13,278 nt of DNA from Sva-07 sp031426215 (lineage in GTDB: Bacteria; Actinomycetota; Acidimicrobiia; Acidimicrobiales; Ilumatobacteraceae): positions 1 to 13,278 of the forward strand of contig JANPKU010000119.1 in the NCBI GenBank assembly GCA_031426215.1. The letters are read 5' to 3'. The notes beneath the pieces were generated by a model. The model saw only the letters and a list, made by a program, of their open reading frames with translations, was not told where the DNA came from and ran no database searches. Each line of letters opens with the position of its first letter. The stretch's first letter is position 1. Shown here one piece after another: positions 1 through 5,937 of the stretch. The translations under genes and the position numbers were made by a program.

Positions 1-2
1 CG

Positions 3-62
3 ATCTCACATGAACGTAGTTACGGCCGTGTGATGCGCGACGAGCTCCTGGCACGTTCGTGA
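3..62 (+). CDS. Possible 3' end of an upstream gene (partial)
   Basis: One plus-strand frame is open from the left edge to a TGA at 60-62 and reads ISHERSYGRVMRDELLARS. It could be the C-terminus of a gene just upstream in the same operon as the MerR regulator. The only supports are the open frame and its position immediately before the next gene: its stop overlaps a GTG at 59-61 in the regulator's frame. Nineteen open codons are easily found by chance in high-G+C DNA, and the peptide is not recognisable, so this is a weak call. Confidence 0.22.
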   Translation: MSHERSYGRVMRDELLARS

Positions 63-80
63 TGTTGGGCGAGACGAACC

Positions 81-85
81 GGAGG
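81..85 (+). promoter_or_regulatory. Shine-Dalgarno site that decides the MerR start
   Basis: GGAGG lies 6 nt before the GTG at 92. It is far too close to the in-frame ATG at 86, and the GTG at 59 and ATG at 62 have no comparable site. This makes GTG 92 the best-supported start. The competing signal is a GTGA overlap at 59-62 with the open frame that enters from the left edge. Confidence 0.6.
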
Positions 86-91
86 ATGCAC

Positions 92-583
92 GTGAACGAG
101 AAGAATGCAGAGGGCCTCACCGCCGATCTGGGCTACAGCGGCACGCAGACGGCGAAAGTGGTCGGGATCTCGTATCGACAGCTCGATTACTGGGCCCGCA
201 CCGACCTCATTCGGCCGTCGCTCAGCGACGCAACGGGCAGCGGAAGTCGCCGGAGCTACTCGTACAACGATCTGCTGGAGTTGAAGGCGATCAAGAAGCT
301 GCTCGACGCCGGTATCAAGCTCGAACAGGTCCGCAAGGTCTTCAACTATCTCCGCCAGCACGTCACCACCGACATCGCCGCTGCCCACATCGTGATCGAT
401 GGAGGAAGCGTGATGCTGTGCGACGGCGAGCAGCTCGTCGACGTGCTGAAGAACGGTCAGGGCGTGCTGAACGTGCTGTCGCTCGGTGGCGTCCGTGACG
501 AGCTCGAGGCCGATCTCGCTCCGGTTGCGATCGATCCGACCAACGACCTCACGATCGCCGCCGCCACCCGTCGGATCGGATGA
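92..583 (+). CDS. MerR-family transcriptional regulator, Rv1830-like
   Basis: This is a 163-residue DNA-binding regulator. Residues about 14-38 (GYSGTQTAKVVGISYRQLDYWAR) form the MerR winged helix-turn-helix. A wing with GSGSRRSYSYNDLLELK follows, then the helix with KLLDAGIKLEQVRKVFNYLRQ. The C-terminal part (about 96-135, with GGSVMLCDGEQLVDVL and GQGV) matches my memory of mycobacterial Rv1830, which lies close to the glycine decarboxylase gene gcvB. No cysteine-rich metal site is visible, so a metal sensor is unlikely. The stop overlaps the gcvT start as ATGA, so the two are translationally coupled and this protein probably regulates one-carbon or glycine genes (inference). The effector is unknown. 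GTG 92 was chosen because of GGAGG at 81-85; starts at 59, 62 or 86 would add 2 to 11 residues. Confidence 0.88.
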   Translation: MNEKNAEGLTADLGYSGTQTAKVVGISYRQLDYWARTDLIRPSLSDATGSGSRRSYSYNDLLELKAIKKLLDAGIKLEQVRKVFNYLRQHVTTDIAAAHIVIDGGSVMLCDGEQLVDVLKNGQGVLNVLSLGGVRDELEADLAPVAIDPTNDLTIAAATRRIG

Positions 584-1635
584 CACTCGAGCAGTCACCG
601 CTCGCCGCCGAACACCGGGCGCTCGGCGCCTCGATGGTCGAGTTCGGCGGTTGGGAGATGCCGATCGCGTACCCGTCGGGCACCATCGACGAGCATCTTG
701 CATGTCGTCGTCGTGCGGTGATGTTCGACGTGTCGCACCTCGGCACCGTGCGCGTCGAGGGGTCTGACGCCCTCGAACGGTTGCAGTCGACGCTCACCAA
801 CGATCTCACCAAGGTCGCGCCGGGGCGGGCGCAGTACACGCACCTGCTCGATGCCGACGACGCGTCGGTGGCCGATGACATCATCGTGTGGTGGCGCCCC
901 GACGACCCTCAAGCGTTCGACGTGATGCCGAACGCCTCGAACACCGATGGCGTGCGGGCCGCACTCGGCGGTGTCGACATCACCGATCGGCGGGCGATCA
1001 TCGCCGTGCAGGGCCCCGACGCGAAGGCGCTGGTGTCCACCGTGTGCCCCGACGCTGGTGCTGTTGGTCGCTTCCGGGTGGCCGTCGTCGACTGGAACGG
1101 TGCTACCTGCACCGTTGCCGGCACCGGTTACACCGGCGAGGAGGGCGTCGAAATCGCTGTGCCGGTCGAGGTAGCGAGCGAGCTGTGGCGAGCGCTCGGC
1201 GACGCTGGTGTTCCCGCCGCAGGCCTCGGAGCCCGCGACACGTTGCGACTCGAGGCTGCGCTGCCACTCCACGGCCACGAGCTCGGAGCCGGCATCACGT
1301 CACTGCAGGCCGGTCTCGGTTGGGTTGTTGCCTGGAACAAGCCGGCGTTCGTCGGTCGCGACGCTGCGCTCGCCGAGCGCGATCGCGGCATCGGGCGTCA
1401 TCTCGTCGGCATCGCCACCGAGGGGCGACGGCCCGCTCGCGCTGGTTGCGCGATCTCGATCGACGGCGCCGTCGTGGGTGAGGTGACCAGCGGGAACTTC
1501 TCGCCGGTCCTCGGTCACGGAATCGCCCTGGGCTTCGTGCCACCGGACCTGCCCGAAGGGTCCGCTGTGGTGATCGACGTCCGAGGCAAGGACCTGCCAG
1601 GCCGCATCGCGGCGACGCCGTTCGTTCGTCGCTGA
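580..1635 (+). CDS. gcvT: Glycine cleavage system T protein (aminomethyltransferase)
   Basis: GcvT takes the aminomethyl group held on the lipoyl arm of GcvH, releases ammonia and makes 5,10-methylene-tetrahydrofolate. The 351-residue length is normal for the family. Family landmarks are GGWEMPIAYPSG (23-34), FDVSHLGTVRVEG (49-61), VADDIIVW (98-105) containing the conserved folate-site aspartate (Asp99 or Asp100), NASNTD (118-123), GYTGEEGVEI (183-192), GLGARDTLRLEAALPLHGHEL (215-235) and the C-terminal barrel with VGEVTSGNFSPVLG (299-312). The start ATG overlaps the stop of the MerR gene by 4 nt (ATGA) with no clear ribosome site of its own, which indicates translational coupling. gcvP is nearby on the opposite strand. 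gcvH is absent from the window. YgfZ-like folate proteins share this fold, but the full set of GcvT motifs and the gcvP neighbour favour GcvT. Confidence 0.96.
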   Translation: MTLEQSPLAAEHRALGASMVEFGGWEMPIAYPSGTIDEHLACRRRAVMFDVSHLGTVRVEGSDALERLQSTLTNDLTKVAPGRAQYTHLLDADDASVADDIIVWWRPDDPQAFDVMPNASNTDGVRAALGGVDITDRRAIIAVQGPDAKALVSTVCPDAGAVGRFRVAVVDWNGATCTVAGTGYTGEEGVEIAVPVEVASELWRALGDAGVPAAGLGARDTLRLEAALPLHGHELGAGITSLQAGLGWVVAWNKPAFVGRDAALAERDRGIGRHLVGIATEGRRPARAGCAISIDGAVVGEVTSGNFSPVLGHGIALGFVPPDLPEGSAVVIDVRGKDLPGRIAATPFVRR

Positions 1636-1668
1636 CGTCGCGACGCCGATCAGACTTCAGGCAACGAG

Positions 1669-2073
1669 ATGGCTGTCCCCGATTCGAAGCGGTGCGAATC
1701 GTGCGGGCGAACGATCGAGTGGCGCAAGAAGTGGGCTCGCAGCTTCGACGAGGTCAAATACTGCTCCGAGCGGTGCCGCCGCACCCGTCCAAGTGTCGCC
1801 GACCGTGCGCTCGAGTCGTCGATTCTGGAACTGCTCGACCACCGTGTGGCCGGTGCGACGATCTGCCCGTCCGAGGCGGCACGGGCGGTGGGCGGCGACG
1901 AGTGGCGCAACCTGATGGAACCCGCACGAGCAGCAGCCCGTCGACTCGAAGCCGCCGGCAAGGTCGACATCACCCAGGGTGGGCGAATCGTCGACCCATC
2001 CACCGCCAAGGGGCCGATCCGGATCCGACGCCGCCCAGCTGAACCGGCTCGGCCGTCCAGCGTGGCCGACTGA
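1669..2073 (+). CDS. DUF2256 + DUF3253 domain protein
   Basis: This 134-residue protein joins two small uncharacterised domains. Residues about 7-39 (CESCGRTIEWRKKW then VKYCSERCRR) match DUF2256, a zinc-ribbon-like module with four cysteines at 9, 12, 32 and 36. Residues about 43-122 match DUF3253, a winged-helix-like domain with TICPSEAARAVG, EWRNLMEPARAAARRL, GKVDITQGGR and KGPIRI. The tail is basic and proline-rich. The function is unknown; the zinc finger plus winged helix suggests nucleic-acid binding (inference). It lies 33 nt after gcvT on the same strand and may be co-transcribed with it. It converges with the gene ending at 2093, leaving 19 nt between the stops. The ribosome site is weak. 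Domain assignment is confident from the motifs. Confidence 0.87.
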   Translation: MAVPDSKRCESCGRTIEWRKKWARSFDEVKYCSERCRRTRPSVADRALESSILELLDHRVAGATICPSEAARAVGGDEWRNLMEPARAAARRLEAAGKVDITQGGRIVDPSTAKGPIRIRRRPAEPARPSSVAD

Positions 2074-2092
2074 CGTCGGTGACCTTCACGGG

Positions 2093-2731
2093 CTACTTCT
2101 TCGCGGGCTGCTTCTTCGCTGCAGGTCGCTTGGCGGGCGTCTTCTTGGCCGTGGCCTTCTTGGCAGGCGCCTTGTTGGTAGCGACGTTCTTGGCAGTGGG
2201 CTGCTCGACCGGCCTGCGTTCGGCCACTGCTGGCTCGGCCGCAGCGGGTGGACGACTGCCAGGGATGCGGAAGCCGCCGAACAGCCCGCCGGCCGACTCG
2301 GCGAGGTGGGTGAGGGGAGCCAGGCGTCGGGCCACCTCGTCGAGCACATCGGAGAAGTTGCCGATCTGTGCGGGTAGCTGAAGGAACGCCGGTGTCGACA
2401 GTGTTTCGGCAAGCCGATTCAACCCGGGCGCCACTGCCATCGCGGGACCGCTGACCACTTGCATCATCTCGTCGGCGGCCTTGACCGTGCGACTCACCTG
2501 AGGGATCGCCGCTCGAAGCGGTTGTTCCACTTCGGCGACCAACGAGTTGATCCGCTCGGTGGTCTCGTTCAGGTTCTCCATCGTGCGGTTGAAGTTCTCG
2601 ACACCCTTCAAGAACTCGTCGACGCCCTTGCGGAACTGCTCGATCGAGCGCATCGTTCCGGACAGCGGCGTTGCGAGCAGCGTGAACAGATCGGCCAACG
2701 GGTCGGAGCGGTCGTCTGGCATTGCGGTCAC
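2093..2731 (-). CDS. Helical/coiled-coil protein with Lys/Ala/Pro-rich C-terminal tail
   Basis: A 212-residue protein that I do not recognise. Residues about 13-150 are strongly helical with heptad-like spacing (SIEQFRKGVDEFLKGVENF, ENLNETTERINSLVAEVEQ), suggesting a coiled coil. A Pro/Ala linker spans about 155-180. Residues 186-212 form a basic tail built from PAKK/TAKK-type units. There is no signal peptide or membrane segment. The plan resembles mycobacterial heparin-binding haemagglutinin and PhaF-type phasins, both of which join a helical rod to a Lys/Ala/Pro tail. Binding to DNA, RNA or a granule surface would therefore be reasonable guesses only. The GTG start at 2731-2729 overlaps the gcvP TGA as GTGA, and no Shine-Dalgarno precedes it, so translation is probably coupled to gcvP and under the same glycine riboswitch. 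An ATG at 2722 is an alternative start. Confidence 0.82.
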   Translation of the reverse strand: MTAMPDDRSDPLADLFTLLATPLSGTMRSIEQFRKGVDEFLKGVENFNRTMENLNETTERINSLVAEVEQPLRAAIPQVSRTVKAADEMMQVVSGPAMAVAPGLNRLAETLSTPAFLQLPAQIGNFSDVLDEVARRLAPLTHLAESAGGLFGGFRIPGSRPPAAAEPAVAERRPVEQPTAKNVATNKAPAKKATAKKTPAKRPAAKKQPAKK

Positions 2732-5619
2732 GCTAGTGCAGTGGCGTAGGCCTCCAGCGGCTCACACGAGCACACGAGATGGCGATCACCCTGGGCTCCG
2801 TCGATTCGCGACACCGTCGGGAAGTACTTCTGCGCACGAAGACCGACGACCGGGAAGGCACCGAGTGCCCGCGGGTAGGGCCGATCCCAGTCGCCGAGCA
2901 GGTCCTCGGCGGTGTGGGGCGCATGACGCAGCGGGCTCTCTGCCAGCGGCCACTCGCCTTGCACGACGCAATCGATCTCGGCGCGAATCGAGATCATCGC
3001 GTCACAGAACCGGTCGAGTTCACGGAGGCTCTCGCTCTCGGTGGGTTCCACCATCAGGGTGCCCGCGACCGGGAAACTCATCGTCGGAGCGTGGAAGCCA
3101 TAGTCCATCAATCGTTTGGCGACGTCGTCGACGGTGACCCCGGTGGTCTTGGTGATGTCGCGCAGGTCGAGGATGCATTCGTGCGCAACTCGACCATGGT
3201 CGCCGCGGTACAGGACCGGGAAGTACGGGTCGAGACGCTCGGCAACGTAATTAGCTGCCACGATCGCCACGCTCGTTGCGGCGGTCAGTCCAGCGGCGCC
3301 CATCATCTCGATGTACATCCACGGGATGGGCAGGATCCCCGCCGACCCGAACGGCGCGGCCGACACCGCTCCGACCGGCTGGTCGTCACGCAAGGGGTGA
3401 CCGGGCAGGAATGGCGCGAGGTGGGCGCCCACACCGATGGGGCCGACACCCGGGCCACCGCCACCGTGGGGGATACAGAACGTCTTGTGGAGGTTGAGGT
3501 GGCTCACATCGGCACCGAAGTGTCCGGGGCGGGCGTGGCCGACGAGGGCGTTGAGGTTCGCCCCGTCCACGTACACCTGGCCGCCAGCATCATGGATCAG
3601 TGCGCACAGCTCTCCGATACTGGCCTCGAATACGCCGTGAGTGGAGGGGTAGGTGATCATGATCGCTGCGAGCCGGTCGCCCACCTGGTCGATCTTTGCC
3701 TGCACGTCGCCGAGATCGACGTTGCCACGATCGTCGCATGCGACGACCACGACGTCCATCCCCGCCATCACGGCACTTGCGGCGTTGGTGCCGTGGGCGC
3801 TCGATGGGATCAGGCACACAGTGCGGTCGACGTCACTGCGCGAACGGTGATACCCCCTGATGGCAAGCAGTCCGGCGTACTCACCCTGGCTGCCGGCATT
3901 GGGCTGCAAGCTCACTGCGTCATAGCCGGTGATCGTGGCCAGGCGGGCTTCGAGGTCGTGGATCAGCTCGAGGTAGCCCTCCACCTGATTGCTCGGCGCG
4001 AAGGGATGAACGTCGGCGAACTCGGGCCAGGTGATCGGCACCATCTCGGAGGTGGCGTTGAGCTTCATCGTGCATGATCCGAGCGGGATCATCGTGCGGT
4101 CGAGAGCCAGATCTCGATCGCTGAGGCGGCGCAGGTAGCGCAACATCTCGTGTTCGCTGTGGTAGCGCTTGAACACCGACTGCGTGAGGAACTCGTCGAC
4201 GCGCCGGAGGGTCTCGGCGAGCCCGTCGACTGCGGTGTCGTACTCGCTCTCGGCGATGGGTTGACCCCCGAGTGCCCGCACGATGTCGCGCACCTGGGTC
4301 GGTGTGGTGGTTTCGTCGAAGGTGACGCCCACCTGGTGGTCGGCGAGTCGGCGGATGTTGAACCCGGCGACGAGGGCGCCAGCCACGGCAGCGTCCGCCG
4401 AGTCGACGGTGATCGAGAGCGTGTCGAACCACGAATCATTGCGCAGTTCGACACCGCCGGCCCGGAGGCCTGCGGCGGCGATCGACGTGAGGCGCTGGAC
4501 CCGCTCGGCGATGCGCACCAGACCGTCGCGCCCGTGCCACGCCGCATAGAGCCCGGCGATGTTGGCGAGCAACACCTGGGCCGTACAGATGTTCGACGTG
4601 GCCTTTTCGCGCCGGATGTGCTGCTCGCGTGTCTGCAGCGCGAGCCGCAGCGCCGGGCGCCCCTCGGTGTCGACACTGACGCCGACGATGCGGCCCGGCA
4701 TCGAGCGCGCCGCCTCCTCGTGGGCGGCGAGGAATCCGGCGTGGGGTCCACCGAAACCCATCGGCACACCGAATCGTTGTGCAGATCCAACGGCGATGTC
4801 GGCACCGAGCTGGCCTGGGGGAGTGGTGAGCAGGCAGGCGAGCGGGTCGGTTGCCACCACGGCGATGCCACCGAGGTCGTGCACCTGATCGATCGCGCCA
4901 GACCAGTCGCGCACCGCTCCGGTCGAGGTCGGCAAGCTGAAGAGTGCACCGAACAGACCGTCGCCCTGACCGAGTTGATCGAGGTCACCGACGACGAGAT
5001 CGATACCGACCGGTTCTGCTCGGGTGCGCAACACGGCGATGGTCTGTGGATGGGTGTCGTGATGGACCACGAAACGGTCCGACGGCGACTTCGATTGGCG
5101 CCGCGCCATCGTCATCGCCTCGGCGGCAGCAGTCGCCTCGTCGAGCAGCGACGCATTGGTGACGTCGAGCCCCGTGAGTTCGGTGATCAAGGTCTGGAAG
5201 TTGAGCAATGCTTCGAGTCGGCCCTGGCTGATCTCAGGTTGATACGGCGTGTATGCGGTGTACCAGGCCGGGTTCTCGAGCACGTTGCGAGCGATCACCG
5301 GGGGAGTGATGGTGCCGGTGTAGCCCATTCCGATCAGGCTCGTCACCCGTTGGTTGCGTCCGGCGATCGCCCGGAGACGCTCGAGTGCTTCCGCCTCGGG
5401 GACTCCGCCGGGAAGCTCGAGTGGGGTCTCGGAACGGATCGTCGACGGCATCGTCTGCGACAACAGTTCCTCGACGGTCTCGACTCCGATCGCATCGAGC
5501 ATGACGGCGACATCCTCAACGGATGGCCCGACGTGGCGGCGGGTGAATTCGTCGGGCTCGATCAGCTCACCGAGCGAACGGATGGGCTGGGGAACTCGCT
5601 GGGAGATGTGATCGGACAC
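2728..5619 (-). CDS. gcvP: Glycine dehydrogenase (decarboxylating), P protein
   Basis: GcvP is the PLP enzyme that decarboxylates glycine and loads the aminomethyl group onto lipoyl-GcvH. The 963-residue length is that of the fused single-chain form, not the split GcvPA/GcvPB form. The N-terminal half has FTRRHVGPS, SLIGMGYTGTITP, NPAWYTAYTPYQPEISQGRLE and NFQTLITELTGLDVTNASLLDE. The C-terminal half has GSCTMKLNATSEM, QPNAGSQGEYAGL, PSSAHGTNAASA and the PLP site LNLHKTFCIPHGGGGPG with Lys712 as the probable Schiff-base lysine. The GTG start at 5619-5617 follows AGGAGG by 7 nt. A tandem glycine riboswitch fills the leader. A coiled-coil gene overlaps the stop by 4 nt. gcvT lies on the opposite strand further left. 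The long open frames antisense to this gene are mirror artefacts of its codon bias. Confidence 0.98.
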   Translation of the reverse strand: MSDHISQRVPQPIRSLGELIEPDEFTRRHVGPSVEDVAVMLDAIGVETVEELLSQTMPSTIRSETPLELPGGVPEAEALERLRAIAGRNQRVTSLIGMGYTGTITPPVIARNVLENPAWYTAYTPYQPEISQGRLEALLNFQTLITELTGLDVTNASLLDEATAAAEAMTMARRQSKSPSDRFVVHHDTHPQTIAVLRTRAEPVGIDLVVGDLDQLGQGDGLFGALFSLPTSTGAVRDWSGAIDQVHDLGGIAVVATDPLACLLTTPPGQLGADIAVGSAQRFGVPMGFGGPHAGFLAAHEEAARSMPGRIVGVSVDTEGRPALRLALQTREQHIRREKATSNICTAQVLLANIAGLYAAWHGRDGLVRIAERVQRLTSIAAAGLRAGGVELRNDSWFDTLSITVDSADAAVAGALVAGFNIRRLADHQVGVTFDETTTPTQVRDIVRALGGQPIAESEYDTAVDGLAETLRRVDEFLTQSVFKRYHSEHEMLRYLRRLSDRDLALDRTMIPLGSCTMKLNATSEMVPITWPEFADVHPFAPSNQVEGYLELIHDLEARLATITGYDAVSLQPNAGSQGEYAGLLAIRGYHRSRSDVDRTVCLIPSSAHGTNAASAVMAGMDVVVVACDDRGNVDLGDVQAKIDQVGDRLAAIMITYPSTHGVFEASIGELCALIHDAGGQVYVDGANLNALVGHARPGHFGADVSHLNLHKTFCIPHGGGGPGVGPIGVGAHLAPFLPGHPLRDDQPVGAVSAAPFGSAGILPIPWMYIEMMGAAGLTAATSVAIVAANYVAERLDPYFPVLYRGDHGRVAHECILDLRDITKTTGVTVDDVAKRLMDYGFHAPTMSFPVAGTLMVEPTESESLRELDRFCDAMISIRAEIDCVVQGEWPLAESPLRHAPHTAEDLLGDWDRPYPRALGAFPVVGLRAQKYFPTVSRIDGAQGDRHLVCSCEPLEAYATALA

Positions 5620-5650
5620 GGGAAAGCCTCCTGCTGTGGGTGGGACCTTC
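5620..5650 (-). promoter_or_regulatory. Expression platform of the glycine riboswitch
   Basis: The 31 nt between aptamer 2 and the gcvP start hold the ribosome site. GGCTTTCCC at 5628-5620 is a perfect 9-nt complement of GGGAAAGCC at 5703-5695, a conserved strand of aptamer 2. The two states appear mutually exclusive: without glycine this strand can mask the ribosome site, and with glycine it folds into the aptamer. That gives an ON switch for a catabolic enzyme. The mechanism is inferred from the complementarity. Confidence 0.55.
5627..5632 (-). promoter_or_regulatory. gcvP Shine-Dalgarno, target of the riboswitch
   Basis: AGGAGG reads on the minus strand at 5632-5627, 7 nt before the GTG start at 5619. 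Its last two G residues, plus the whole spacer, are complementary to a core strand of riboswitch aptamer 2 (5703-5695). The site is therefore likely to be hidden when glycine is absent. Confidence 0.75.
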
Positions 5651-5868
5651 CCCGGCTGTCATCGGTACCTGAGAGTTTCGACCGGGCGGACCCGGGCTTT
5701 CCCCGTCGGTGGCCGTCAGGTGTCGTCACAAGTCGGTCGACTCGACACCTGCCGACGCTTTCCAGCATGCCTCACCCCAGCGGTCCGTGGGCCTGAGAGA
5801 TTCCGGGGAGGTTGCTCCTTCGGCGTCGCGCCCACAGGTTGCGTGGTCACGACTCTCCCGCTCGGGTG
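5651..5868 (-). ncRNA. Tandem glycine riboswitch
   Basis: Two glycine aptamers lie in the gcvP leader, read on the minus strand. Aptamer 1 (about 5868-5773) has P1 strands 5868-5858 and 5783-5773, which pair over 10 bp with one G-G mismatch. Its conserved core includes CGGGAGAG (5860-5853), GCCGAAGGAGCAA (5824-5812) and CCGGAATCTCTCAGGC (5806-5791). Aptamer 2 (about 5771-5651) opens with CTGGAAAGC (5765-5757), has the ACCGACGGGGAAAGCC core (5710-5695) and ends with AAACTCTCAGGTACCGATGACAG (5678-5656 region). This is the actinobacterial form I recall from Streptomyces gcvP leaders. There is no U-run terminator downstream, so control of translation is more likely than of transcription. A TACGCT at 5898-5893 could be the -10 element, but no convincing -35 was found. 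Confidence 0.95.
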
Positions 5869-5937
5869 GAACGGCGATTCAGTTGTGAGCGCAGCGTAGT
5901 GCCTGCCCGCTCACCACAGGGTGCTTCTGGCGTGGTT

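Noticed and set aside
2066..2079. CCGAC/GTCGG hairpin at the end of the DUF2256+DUF3253 gene as a terminator
   Set aside because: The stem is only 5 bp, there is no U-run, and it overlaps the stop codon. It is too weak to call.
4150..5796. 548-codon open frame on the plus strand opposite gcvP and its riboswitch
   Set aside because: It mirrors the codon bias of gcvP, runs straight through the riboswitch, and its translation shows no recognisable domain. The 432-codon frame at 2779-4077 is rejected for the same reason.
5893..5898. TACGCT as the -10 of the gcvP riboswitch transcript
   Set aside because: The position is reasonable, but no -35 element was found at an acceptable distance, so it is mentioned only within the riboswitch entry.
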